Positions 18,498 through 27,173 of a DNA stretch of 64,000 nt are shown in pieces (within the stretch, counting starts at the first letter, position 1; each line of letters opens with the position of its first letter). This stretch comes from Dactylosporangium sucinum. Lineage in GTDB: Bacteria; Actinomycetota; Actinomycetes; Mycobacteriales; Micromonosporaceae. The stretch covers positions 124,001-188,000 of the forward strand of contig NZ_BMPI01000001.1 of NCBI RefSeq assembly GCF_014647515.1. Reading direction: 5' to 3'. Made by a program: the position numbers and the translations under genes. The notes beneath the pieces were generated by a model. That model ran no database searches, was not told where the DNA came from, and saw only the letters and a program-made list of their open reading frames with translations.

Positions 18498-19415
18498 ATG
18501 TTTCGCCACCCGTTGCGCTCAAGCACCTCCCGGATCATGGTGACCGCGGTCCTCACGATCGGCGGCCTGACCGGGCTCGCCGCCGTGGCCATCAGCCACG
18601 TGCTGGGATCGGCCGCCGGCAGAACCCCGGTGGACAACCGCGCGGCGGCCGATCCGTCGACGCCGTGGCGGCGCGTGGAGAAGCAGCCTGTGCCGCTCGC
18701 CGACGCGGAGCCCAGCGCCACCGCCGGCGGGGCCGGAGACCCGGGACCACCCGGTGCCCCGGTCAGCGTCGACGGCGGGTTCCCCTGGCTGCTGCACTAC
18801 GGCGGCGACAACTGGCGCACCGGGTGCACCGCGGTACTGATCGGGCCACGCGCCGCACTGACCTCGGCGTCGTGCGGCACGTCCAGCGTGGCGTACCTCG
18901 GCGGGCCGCCCGGGCTCCGGCTCACCGTGGTACGGCACAACGTCATCGCGGACAGCAACGTCCAGGTCCTGCTGCTCGACCGGCAGGTGAACGCGCCGCC
19001 GGTGCCGCTCGTGCCGGACTCGCCGCCACCGGCCGGCGACATGGTGACCGCCATCGGCACCGGCTGCGAGCCGGGCGTACCGTGCCCGACGCAACCTCCG
19101 CCCCGGCTCGCCACCGGATTCGTCGTCGGGCAGAACGGCTCCACCGACCCGTGCGGCGGGGCACGGGGCGTCGGCGGCGGGCCGGTGATCTGCCTCGGCT
19201 TCACCAGTGCACCGGCCGCGCTGACGGCGTCCTCATTGGGCGGCCCTGCCCTGGCCGCGACCGCCTGGGGATGGATCCTGGTCGGGATCCAGCAGGCGAC
19301 GTCCGGCTCGCCGGCCGCGGGCGGGGCCGAGCCGACCGGTCCGCCGGCGCCGTGGTTCGCCGCCTACTCCGACGTGACTCGGCTCGGCCTCGAGCAGTAC
19401 GTCTCCCTGCGGTGA
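18498..19415 (+). CDS. Membrane-anchored trypsin-fold (S1) pseudoprotease
   Basis: A 305-residue protein with an N-terminal membrane segment (about 13-35), a Pro/Gly/Ala linker, and a chymotrypsin-like fold from about residue 91. It can be recognised from GCTAVLIGPRAALTSASC and GVGGGPVICLGF. The His of the usual TAAHC is Ser125, the Ser of GDSGGP is Gly226, and the Asp region reads NVQVLLLD, so all three triad positions appear lost. The ATG at 18498 follows AAGGGG at proper spacing; an upstream in-frame start (18330) is rejected. It is divergent from the subtilase, also a likely pseudoprotease. The fold assignment rests on short motifs. Confidence 0.7.
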   Translation: MFRHPLRSSTSRIMVTAVLTIGGLTGLAAVAISHVLGSAAGRTPVDNRAAADPSTPWRRVEKQPVPLADAEPSATAGGAGDPGPPGAPVSVDGGFPWLLHYGGDNWRTGCTAVLIGPRAALTSASCGTSSVAYLGGPPGLRLTVVRHNVIADSNVQVLLLDRQVNAPPVPLVPDSPPPAGDMVTAIGTGCEPGVPCPTQPPPRLATGFVVGQNGSTDPCGGARGVGGGPVICLGFTSAPAALTASSLGGPALAATAWGWILVGIQQATSGSPAAGGAEPTGPPAPWFAAYSDVTRLGLEQYVSLR

Positions 19416-19497
19416 CCCGCCGCCGGGGTCGCTGTGGAGCGCAATTCAGCCGACCGGCGGGCGGTACGTATCGGGCACAGCGCATACGATCACCGCC

Positions 19498-22038
19498 ATG
19501 GACGAGTTGGTCTCGCGTGATGCCGAGATCGACCGCCTACGCAGCTGCGTGGCCGGCCTCGTCGACGGGGTGGGCGGGTGCGTGTGGATCGACGGTGAAC
19601 CGGGGATCGGCAAGTCCGCCCTGGTGCGCCGGCTCCTCGAGATGGCCGCCGCGGCCGGCTGCCGGTCGCGCACCGGCCGGGCCCGTCCGGCGGACCACAC
19701 CGCCGCCTACCGCTCGCTGGCCCGGTGCCTGTCCGCGCGGCTGCCTGCCGGCGACGCGTCGGTGGCCGCCGAGCAACGGCTGCTCGACCTGGTCGAGCGG
19801 CTGTGCGCCGGCGGCCCGGCCGTGGTGGTGCTCGACGATCTGCAATGGGCCGACGACGCGAGCCTGCTGACCTGGCGCAGGCTGGGTGAACGCACCGGGA
19901 CGGCGCCGTTGCTGCTGGTCGCCGCGTGCCGGCCGGTGCCGAGGCGGCGGGCCGTCACGCTGCTGCGCCAGCACCTGGCCGACCGCCGGGCCATGATCCT
20001 GGAACCGGCGGCCCTGGAACCGGTCGCCGCGAGCACGCTGGCCACCGCGCTCGCCGGTGCGGTGCCCGGCGGGCGGTTGCGGAGCCTCGTCGACGCGGCC
20101 GGCGGCAACCCGCGCTATCTGCGGGAACTGATCGACGGCCTGGTCCGGGAGCATCGGATCCGCATCGCGGACGGCACCGCCGACCTGGTCGACGCGGGTG
20201 CCGAAGCCGGGACGACAGCGGCCGCCGTCGCCGCGCACCTCGGCTTCCTCTCCCCCGCCGTGCTGGACGCGCTGCGCGCCGCGACCCTGCTCGGCAGCGA
20301 GTTCTCCGTGCGTGATCTCAGTTTGGTCACCGGGCAGCCGGCGACCAGCCTCTCCGGCGTGATCCGTGAGGCGTTCACCGCCGGTGTACTGACCGAGCGA
20401 GGTCAGCTACTCACGTTCCGGCACCCGATCCTGATCAACGCGCTGTACGCCACGATCCCGGCCTCCGAGCGGGCCGACCGGCACCGGCGGGCAGCCACCG
20501 CGATGGCGCGCGCCGGTCTGCGCCCGGTGCTGATCGCTGCCCAGCTGAGGGCCGCCGGTGCGCCGGCCGACGAGTGGGTGCCCGGATGGCTCGGCCGGGT
20601 GGCGCCCGCGCTGACCGCGCAGGCGCCGGTCGAGGCCGTACCCGTGCTCGAGCATGTCCTGCAGCGGCCGGATCTCGACGGCGCACTGCGGTCGGAGTTG
20701 CGCTGGGCGCTGGCCCACGGACTCGTCGCGGCGGGGCGGACGCCCGACGCGCTCGGTGTCGTCGCCGAGACGCTGACCGCCGAGGCCCTGGAGCCGGTCT
20801 GGCGGGCACGCTTCGACGTGCTGCGCGCCGGACTCGCCGGGACCGCGGAGGTGCAGCCCCCGGACGGTTGCGACGACCCGCTGACGGCCGGCACCGCCCT
20901 GCAGTTCACCGCCCTCCGGCAGTTCCAGCGAGGTGCGCTGGACGCGGCTCGGGAGAGCACCGCCCAGGCGCTGCGGCTGGCCGGCGACGACGTGCGGTTG
21001 AGCGGCGTCCGGGCGGCCGCGCTCGCGGTGCGGATCCACGTGCTGACGGCGCTGGGCCAGATCGGGCCGGCCCGCGAGCTGCTGGCCGAACGTCACCCGG
21101 ACACCGCGGGCCCGGTCGTCGCGGCCGGGGCCGAGCATGACTTCTGGACCGGTCGCTGGGAACACGCCGCCGGTGCACGCCTGCCCGAGCCGGGCGACGT
21201 GCCCTCACGGTTGCAGTGCGCGGGCGTGCGGGCGTTGATCGCGCTGTACCGCGACGAGCCGCTCACCGAACCGCCGCGGCTCGATCCCGGACCGGCGGAC
21301 GACGACCTGGTGACGATCGCGCCGCGGCACCTGCATGCGCAAGCGCTGTGGGCGCAGCGGCGGGGCCGCCCGGACGAGGCGCTGGGCCGGCTCGCGCCGC
21401 TGGTTCGCGACGGCACCGCAGCGGCGCTGCGTCAGGTCTTCCTGCCCTGGCTCGTCCGCCTGGCCGGTGAGCACGGGGAGCCGGGCCTGGCCGAGGCGGC
21501 CGTCCGGGCCGCCGCCGCGGACGCGGCCGACGCCGCGATGCCGGTCCTGCCTGCCGTCGCGGCGCACTGTCACGGCCTGCTCGGCACCGAACCGGGCGAG
21601 GTCGCCCGGGCGGCCGACGACTACGAGCGGCTGAGCATGCCGATCCGGGCCGCGGACGCGCTGCTCGACGTGGCGCTCCTGCATGCCCGCCGCGACGAGC
21701 GCGATCCGGCGCGGGCGGCGTGGCGCGACGCGGTCACCGCGTACACCGCCGTCGGCGCGGCCGGGGCGATCCGGCACGGCAGCGCCCGGCTGGCCGAGCA
21801 CGGGGTCCGCCTCCCGCCCCTGCGGCGGCGCAAGCGACCGGAGACGGGCTGGGCCGCGCTCACCCCGACCGAGGTGACCATCGCCCGGCTGGTCGCCGCC
21901 GGCCGGTCGACCCCGGACATCGCGACCGAGCTGTTCCTCTCCCGGCGTACCGTCGAGTCGCACCTGTCGCACATCATGAGCAAGCTCGCGGTGCGGTCAC
22001 GCATCGAGGTGGCCAGGCTGGTGCCGGCCGAGCCCTGA
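19498..22038 (+). CDS. LAL-type LuxR family regulator, third copy
   Basis: An 846-residue LAL regulator. It has Walker A GEPGIGKSALV (33-43), Walker B VVVLDDLQWADD, a helical middle and a C-terminal LuxR HTH (LTPTEVTIARLVAAGRST...RRTVESHLSHIMSKLA). No Shine-Dalgarno is visible. A TACGAT box (19485-19490) ends seven bases before the ATG, so the mRNA may be leaderless. It sits between the envelope pseudoenzyme genes and converges with the GH46 gene (4-bp gap), but it lacks the ECF motif and may be controlled separately. Confidence 0.87.
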   Translation: MDELVSRDAEIDRLRSCVAGLVDGVGGCVWIDGEPGIGKSALVRRLLEMAAAAGCRSRTGRARPADHTAAYRSLARCLSARLPAGDASVAAEQRLLDLVERLCAGGPAVVVLDDLQWADDASLLTWRRLGERTGTAPLLLVAACRPVPRRRAVTLLRQHLADRRAMILEPAALEPVAASTLATALAGAVPGGRLRSLVDAAGGNPRYLRELIDGLVREHRIRIADGTADLVDAGAEAGTTAAAVAAHLGFLSPAVLDALRAATLLGSEFSVRDLSLVTGQPATSLSGVIREAFTAGVLTERGQLLTFRHPILINALYATIPASERADRHRRAATAMARAGLRPVLIAAQLRAAGAPADEWVPGWLGRVAPALTAQAPVEAVPVLEHVLQRPDLDGALRSELRWALAHGLVAAGRTPDALGVVAETLTAEALEPVWRARFDVLRAGLAGTAEVQPPDGCDDPLTAGTALQFTALRQFQRGALDAARESTAQALRLAGDDVRLSGVRAAALAVRIHVLTALGQIGPARELLAERHPDTAGPVVAAGAEHDFWTGRWEHAAGARLPEPGDVPSRLQCAGVRALIALYRDEPLTEPPRLDPGPADDDLVTIAPRHLHAQALWAQRRGRPDEALGRLAPLVRDGTAAALRQVFLPWLVRLAGEHGEPGLAEAAVRAAAADAADAAMPVLPAVAAHCHGLLGTEPGEVARAADDYERLSMPIRAADALLDVALLHARRDERDPARAAWRDAVTAYTAVGAAGAIRHGSARLAEHGVRLPPLRRRKRPETGWAALTPTEVTIARLVAAGRSTPDIATELFLSRRTVESHLSHIMSKLAVRSRIEVARLVPAEP

Positions 22039-22042
22039 GGCC

Positions 22043-23881
22043 TCACCGCTGCACGGCCACGTTGGTCAGGCCGCTGCCCGCGTTGAGCGCCACGTTGTCG
22101 GCGGAGACCGTCGTGGCGCAGCCCGCCTCCGTCTTGACCCAGATGCCGTATCCGGCCGCCCGCACGTCCAGCCGGTTGCCGCGGAACACCGTGCCGCAGC
22201 CCCACTGCCCTGGCTGCTGGCGCACCTGGTAGCCGTCGGACGGCGAAACCGAGCCCGAGTTGCTGGTCACCTGGTAGCCGTTGCCCCGGATCAGCACCCA
22301 GGCGCCGCCCTGGGTGATGCCGGCGCCGTTGAACGAGTTGCCGCTCAGCGTGCCGCCGGTCGTCCCCTCGTACACGGTGATCGCGCCCCGGGCGGTGTCC
22401 GGGCCGAACGTGTTGGCGGTGATCGTGTTGCGGTCGCTGCGGTCCGGGTTGCCGCCGGTGTACTGCGGCCACGCCGCCGCCGCGTTGCCGATCACCAGTC
22501 CCTGGTCGCCGGTCCGGCCGACCCGGCTGCGTTTCACCACGTTGTCCGTGCTGTTGGTCCGCAGGTGGATACCTTCCTGCCGGATGTCCTGCACGGTCAG
22601 CCCGTCGATGACGTTGCGATGCGCGCCGTCCAGCACGAGGCCCTTGGCCGCGCCGGCGATGGTGAAGCCGGTGAGGTTCCAGTGGTCCGCGGTCAGGTGG
22701 AAGCCGTACCCGCCCGAGGTGAGCACGGCGCGCGGCGAGCCGGTCAGCGTGATCGGTGCCTGGGCGGTGCCGCTGGTGGCCGCGGTGAACGCCCCGGCAT
22801 AGGTGCCGTCGGCGAGTTGGATGGTCTGGCCCGGCCGGGCCGCGGCGAGCGCGGTGCGCAGGCCCTCCACGGTGGCGACCTTGACCACGTTCTGCGCCGC
22901 GCTCGGCGCGGCGGACTGGGCCGGCGCCGGCGGTGCGGTGCTCGGCGCGGAGGGGCCGGTGGACGCCGTCGGGCTGGTCGCGCCGGCCTGGCTGGGCATC
23001 GCCTCGAGCAGCACCCGGTCGTCCGCGGCGCCCATCGCCAGCGGGAAGATGACGTGGGTGACCCCGTACGGGCTGACCGCGAACGGGGTGTGCAGCTCGA
23101 GGTTGCCGCTGTTGAGCAACCCGTTCAAGGCGTCGATCCGGCCGGCCGAGGCGATCCAGCCGGCGGTGCGGCGCGGGTCGTGCGGCTGGCGCAGGCTGGC
23201 CGCCCGGGCACTGAGGAACGCGGTCAGCCAGGCTCGCTCGGTCACGCCGGTGTCCGGGGTGCCGCCCGCGGCGGCCGTTGCGGTGGTGATCAGCGCGTCC
23301 ACTCCGTCCGGATCGTCCTGCGTGCCGTGCTGGATCACCGCGTCATAGAGCGCCGCGTAGCCCAGCGGGGTGCGAAGCCCCAGCCTGTGGGCACGATCCA
23401 GCGCCGGCGACGCGTGCCGCTGCTCGCCGATGTGATCCTGCGCGGCCCGGAACACCGGGTCGGCGGCGGCCTGCCGCCACGCGTCCTCGAATCCGTCGAG
23501 GTCGTTGACGTCGTCGCTGCGCGCCGCGCCCAGTGCCCGGATCGCCGGCAGATATCGAACCAGGGCGCTGGCCGGCCGGGCCCCGGTGAACTCGGCGAGC
23601 ACCTCGGCGACCGCTCCACCGGCGGTGGTGAAACCGTTGCGGCCGGCGGTGAAGCCGGCACCGTCGCGGCGGTCCTCGACGTAACCGTACTGCAGCAACG
23701 CGTTGTCGAACTGCAGCACGCTCACCAGCTCGTCGATCACCGCACGCTGCTCGGCGGTGAGGGCCAGCGGAGCCGGGCGGGGCTGCCAGCGCCACAGTGT
23801 GAACGCGCCGGCTACCGCCAGGGCCAGCGCCACCAGGCCCAGCACCAGCGAACGTCGGCGCGAAGCCGGGGCGTGCGCCAT
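22043..23881 (-). CDS. GH46 chitosanase-like domain fused to a parallel beta-helix domain
   Basis: A 612-residue membrane-anchored or exported protein. After a hydrophobic segment (11-30) comes a GH46 chitosanase-like domain (about 40-275), recognised from QYGYVEDRRDGAGFTAG, VRYLPAIRALG and the C-terminal LLNSGNLELHTPF. A Pro/Ser/Ala linker leads to a right-handed beta-helix (about 300-612) with repeated N-x-I/V turns. The catalytic acid Glu appears to be Gln57 (VSVLQFDN), the Arg after DG is Ala75, and the later conserved Asp is missing; only Asp73 remains. Activity is therefore doubtful. The ATG at 23881 follows GGGAGG; the longer frame to 24073 is rejected. A clean ECF motif lies upstream. 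Confidence 0.75.
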   Translation of the reverse strand: MAHAPASRRRSLVLGLVALALAVAGAFTLWRWQPRPAPLALTAEQRAVIDELVSVLQFDNALLQYGYVEDRRDGAGFTAGRNGFTTAGGAVAEVLAEFTGARPASALVRYLPAIRALGAARSDDVNDLDGFEDAWRQAAADPVFRAAQDHIGEQRHASPALDRAHRLGLRTPLGYAALYDAVIQHGTQDDPDGVDALITTATAAAGGTPDTGVTERAWLTAFLSARAASLRQPHDPRRTAGWIASAGRIDALNGLLNSGNLELHTPFAVSPYGVTHVIFPLAMGAADDRVLLEAMPSQAGATSPTASTGPSAPSTAPPAPAQSAAPSAAQNVVKVATVEGLRTALAAARPGQTIQLADGTYAGAFTAATSGTAQAPITLTGSPRAVLTSGGYGFHLTADHWNLTGFTIAGAAKGLVLDGAHRNVIDGLTVQDIRQEGIHLRTNSTDNVVKRSRVGRTGDQGLVIGNAAAAWPQYTGGNPDRSDRNTITANTFGPDTARGAITVYEGTTGGTLSGNSFNGAGITQGGAWVLIRGNGYQVTSNSGSVSPSDGYQVRQQPGQWGCGTVFRGNRLDVRAAGYGIWVKTEAGCATTVSADNVALNAGSGLTNVAVQR

Positions 23882-23924
23882 CCCATGCCTCCCTCCGTAC
23901 CGGCCGCACCAGGACCGAGGTGCA

Positions 23925-23951
23925 TTACGTGGCGCGGGCCGTCCCGGTTCA
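23925..23951 (-). promoter_or_regulatory. ECF-type promoter, GH46/beta-helix gene
   Basis: Minus strand: TGAAC (23951-23947), 17-base spacer, CGTAA (23929-23925). It lies 44 bp before the ATG. Confidence 0.65.
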
Positions 23952-24161
23952 CCCGAGGTCGTACTCCATCGCCGGCCGGGGGCAGCAGTCCGTGCCGCTC
24001 GAGATAGTACGTGCTGGCATCGGTCCAGATGAAGACACCGGCTCTCGTCGTCCGGCACGATGACTCCCCTCACGGTGCGCTGCCCCGCTTGACGGATGCG
24101 GGGACCGAAGGTTCACAGATCACCGCGGCGTAACGATTCGCGCGGTGGCCGCCCGCCGCGG

Positions 24162-24187
24162 TGAACTCCCGCTCGCTCCCGATCGTC
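24162..24187 (+). promoter_or_regulatory. ECF-type promoter, LysM-like protein gene
   Basis: TGAAC (24162-24166), 17-base spacer, CGTC (24184-24187). It lies 44 bp before the ten-codon leader reading frame. Confidence 0.6.
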
Positions 24188-24231
24188 AGTCACCAGGACG
24201 GGTGCCTGTCCCGCGGAAGTGGAGGAACGGC

Positions 24232-24264
24232 ATGAGCCGACTGTCGCCGGCGGCGACCGGATGA
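24232..24264 (+). CDS. Ten-codon leader reading frame coupled to the LysM-like gene
   Basis: ATG at 24232 follows a good GGAGGA site and encodes MSRLSPAATG before TGA. The stop overlaps the ATG of the LysM-like gene as ATGA (24261-24264). That start has no Shine-Dalgarno of its own, so translation may depend on this leader. The alternative is that the downstream gene starts at GTG 24219 and the leader is not real. Confidence 0.4.
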   Translation: MSRLSPAATG

Positions 24265-25871
24265 GAGCGGCACCCTTACCCCGATGGGCGGCGACCGCGA
24301 CCGCCGCGGTGGTCCTCGCCCTCGGTCCCGCGCTGCCCGGGTACGCGCAGCCGTCGCCGGGCCCGTCCGCCGCCGTCACGAAGTACTACGTGGTCGGTCC
24401 GCCGGTCGACGGACACCGCGAGTACCTCTTCGACATCGCCGCGAGGACGCTGGGCGACGGCCGGCGCGCCGCGGAGATCTTCAACCTCAACCAGCACCGG
24501 CCGCAGCCCGACGGCGGCCGGTTACAGGACCCGACGGTGCTGCAAGAAGGCTGGATCCTGCTGCTGCCGCCGGACGCGGACGGCCCCGGGGTGCACGAGG
24601 GCGAGCCGCCGGCGATGCCGACGAGCGCCGAGGCCGACAACGCCCGCCAGGTGGCGGAAGCGACGCGGCCGGCGAGCTACGTCTCCGAGGTGAACGCGCG
24701 GGTCACGACCATTCGCATCGGGCTGCTGATGGCGACCGTCGGACTGCTCGCGGCGAGCGTGCGCCTGCTGCGCGGCGCCCGTCGCAGGCCGGACGGTGCC
24801 GCGGCCGGCCGGACCTCCGCCGGGCCCGCGCGGGTCTCCCCGCCGGTCGTGACCGAGACCGTCTCCGTCCCCGCCGCCAGGCCGGCCGACGCCGGTATCG
24901 CCGTGCCCGCCGATGTCGGCTGGGAGGCCGCACCGCACCGACCCGTGGTGCCCCGGGAGGCCGCCGCCGGGGCGACCGCCGGCCGGCCACCAGCCGTCCC
25001 CGAATGGACGCAACTGGTGCCGATGGTCGTGCAACCGGCTGCGGCACCGCGGACGGAGACGGCCGACCGGCGCGCCCCGAACCGTGCTGCCGAACATGCC
25101 GGCCGGCGCGCGGTGGAGCCGCCGGTCCTGAGCCGGCCGGGCCGTCCGCCGCTGGCGTCGGCCGGATCTGCGCCCGCCGGAGACACCCCGACCACGCCGC
25201 GCCGCCCCGCCGGACAGCCGCGTCCGCACCCTCCGGCCGAGGTACCGGCCGAGATACCGGCTGGCATGCGGGCCGCGACCGGCAGGCCCGGCTCCGCCCG
25301 CGCGGACGGGATCGACGCCGAGCTCAGCCTCGGCGACGACGTCATCCGGGTACGGTTGGCCGGCGGCCGTGGATCGGCACCGGCGATCACCTGGAGCACC
25401 GCCGGGGAGGAACCGGCCGGCGCCATGGCACCGGTCTACCTCGGCCAGTCCGAGGGACGCTGCCTGTACCTCGACCTGGCCCAGTGTCCGGACGTGGTCG
25501 CCGTGACCGGTGAACCGGACTCCCGAGAGCGCCTGGCACTGGCCATGGTCGACCAGCTGTCGGCCGGCATCCGCGCCTTCCGGGTGACCGTGGTGGGCCG
25601 GGCGATCGGCGGCCGGCCGGCGATGCACCCGTCCGGCTACCGGAAGGTGCGCCGGCTGGCCGACGTGCGCACGGAGACAGCCGGATCGGTCGAAGCCCAT
25701 CTGGTGTTCTGTGACCTCGCCGAGCCGGGCGACCCCGGCCTGCTGCGCGACCTGATGGCCGGCTGCAGCGGCGTGTTGGTGCCGGTGATCGTCGGCGACG
25801 TGCCGCGAGCGCGATGGTCGCTGTCGGCCGCCCCGTACGACCGGAACATGCCAGGAATCTCCGCCAGTTAG
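24261..25871 (+). CDS. LysM-like domain membrane protein
   Basis: A 536-residue protein with a signal peptide (to about residue 30), a LysM-like domain (41-112), one membrane segment (150-171), a long Pro/Arg/Ala-rich cytoplasmic linker and a C-terminal alpha/beta domain (from about 350) with GRCLYLDLAQCPDVVAVTG. The C-terminal domain vaguely recalls nucleotide-binding domains but has no P-loop. The LysM-like domain closely matches that of the subtilase, including RPQPDGGRL and the following DPTV. LysM domains bind N-acetylglucosamine polymers, so a peptidoglycan-sensing or scaffold role is possible. The start is taken at ATG 24261; GTG 24219 is the alternative. Confidence 0.72.
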   Translation: MRAAPLPRWAATATAAVVLALGPALPGYAQPSPGPSAAVTKYYVVGPPVDGHREYLFDIAARTLGDGRRAAEIFNLNQHRPQPDGGRLQDPTVLQEGWILLLPPDADGPGVHEGEPPAMPTSAEADNARQVAEATRPASYVSEVNARVTTIRIGLLMATVGLLAASVRLLRGARRRPDGAAAGRTSAGPARVSPPVVTETVSVPAARPADAGIAVPADVGWEAAPHRPVVPREAAAGATAGRPPAVPEWTQLVPMVVQPAAAPRTETADRRAPNRAAEHAGRRAVEPPVLSRPGRPPLASAGSAPAGDTPTTPRRPAGQPRPHPPAEVPAEIPAGMRAATGRPGSARADGIDAELSLGDDVIRVRLAGGRGSAPAITWSTAGEEPAGAMAPVYLGQSEGRCLYLDLAQCPDVVAVTGEPDSRERLALAMVDQLSAGIRAFRVTVVGRAIGGRPAMHPSGYRKVRRLADVRTETAGSVEAHLVFCDLAEPGDPGLLRDLMAGCSGVLVPVIVGDVPRARWSLSAAPYDRNMPGISAS

Positions 25872-25928
25872 CCGAATCTCCGCCGGCCGCCTTGCCCTGA
25901 CCGGGACCGCCCCTCGATCGTCCTGGTC

Positions 25929-27173
25929 ATGCAGGAACCGTCACCGTTCGAAGCGACCACCTCCGCCGAGCGCCACGCCCGCTACGCCCAGCTCCGCGAC
26001 GCCGCCCCGGTCCGGCGGATCAGCCTGCCCGGGGGCGCCGAAGGCTGGCTGGTCACGTCCCACGACCTGGTACATCGCGCACTGACCGATCCCCGGCTCG
26101 CCAAAGGCGGCATGGTGCGCGCGGACATCCCCGCCGGCCGGCTCTCGCCCGCGACGCTGGCGGCCATCAACACCCACATGCTCAACGTGGACCCGCCCGA
26201 GCACACCCGGCTCCGCCGCCTGGTGTCCCGGGCGTTCACCGCGCGCCGGGTGGAGGCGCTGCGTCCACGGGTACAGCAGATCGCCGACCGGCTGCTCGAC
26301 GACCTGTCCCGGCACGAGACGGCCGACCTGCTCGACGCCTACGCGGTACCGCTGCCGGTCGAGGTGATCTGCCAGTTGCTCGGTATCGGCAACGAGCACC
26401 GCGATCAGCTCCGGTCCTGGGCCACGGTGGTGATGACGGGGGCGTACGCGCCGGACGACTACGTGCGGGCGATCACCGAGTGGAGCGACTTCATCCGCGA
26501 CCTGCTGGCGCAGAAGCGCCGCACGCCCGGCGACGACCTGCTGTCCGACCTGATCGAGGCCCGGTACGAGCAGGACGCGCTCAGCGACGACGAGCTGACC
26601 TCCACGGCATACCTCATGATGATCGCGGGATTCGACACCACCACGAACCTCATCGCCAACGGTGCCTGGTTGCTGCTGACCCATCCTGATCAGCGGGCGC
26701 TGCTGGCCAGGGAACCGCGGTTGCTCGACGGCGCGGTCGAGGAGTTCCTGCGGTACGAGAGCCCGGTCCAGAACTCCTCCATCCGTACCGCCCGGGAACC
26801 GGTCGAGCTCGGCGGCCACCGCATCGCGGCCGGCGACATCGTGGTGCTGTCGCTGCTGGCCGCCAACCGCGACCCGGCCACCTTCGCCGACGCGAACGGG
26901 CTGGACATCGCCCGGCCCCGCAACCCGCACGTGGCCTTCGGCCACGGACCGCACTTCTGTCTCGGCGCCCCGCTGGCCCGGATCGAAGGACAGATCGCCC
27001 TGCGGGCGCTGTTCGGCCGGTACCCGGATCTGCGGCTCGCGGTGGACCCGGCGGAGCTGCGATGGCGGGTCGGCTTCGCCGCCCACGCCCTGGCGGTGCT
27101 GCCGGTGCGACCGGGCACGCCGGCCGCCGCGAACCTCGTCGCCGTCGCTCCCGAGACCGGTGCTCAGCCATGA
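25929..27173 (+). CDS. Cytochrome P450
   Basis: A 414-residue class I bacterial P450. The I-helix oxygen-binding motif AGFDTTT (233-239), the ExxR pair (Glu272, Arg275) and the heme-ligand loop FGHGPHFCLGAPLAR with Cys344 are all intact. It should hydroxylate a small molecule using separate redox partners, none of which is in the window. The ATG at 25929 has no clear Shine-Dalgarno. A poor ECF-like motif (TGACC-N16-CGTC, 25898-25922) ends just before it. Its 3' end overlaps the convergent giant gene by 10 bp. A link to the giant protein is not shown. Confidence 0.93.
   Translation: MQEPSPFEATTSAERHARYAQLRDAAPVRRISLPGGAEGWLVTSHDLVHRALTDPRLAKGGMVRADIPAGRLSPATLAAINTHMLNVDPPEHTRLRRLVSRAFTARRVEALRPRVQQIADRLLDDLSRHETADLLDAYAVPLPVEVICQLLGIGNEHRDQLRSWATVVMTGAYAPDDYVRAITEWSDFIRDLLAQKRRTPGDDLLSDLIEARYEQDALSDDELTSTAYLMMIAGFDTTTNLIANGAWLLLTHPDQRALLAREPRLLDGAVEEFLRYESPVQNSSIRTAREPVELGGHRIAAGDIVVLSLLAANRDPATFADANGLDIARPRNPHVAFGHGPHFCLGAPLARIEGQIALRALFGRYPDLRLAVDPAELRWRVGFAAHALAVLPVRPGTPAAANLVAVAPETGAQP

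Larger units (their letters stand above)
23882..24231. other. Divergent intergenic region, GH46 / LysM genes
   Basis: This 350-bp stretch has no gene. It holds two ECF-type motifs, one facing each way (23925-23951 minus, 24162-24187 plus), and a small hairpin, CCCCGC/GCGGGG (24083-24088 with 24098-24103), between them. I see nothing else. Confidence 0.55.

Noticed and set aside
25898..25922. ECF-like promoter before the P450 gene
   Set aside because: The boxes read TGACC and CGTC with a 16-base spacer, two deviations from the shared motif, and end six bases before the start codon. It is not included as a feature.
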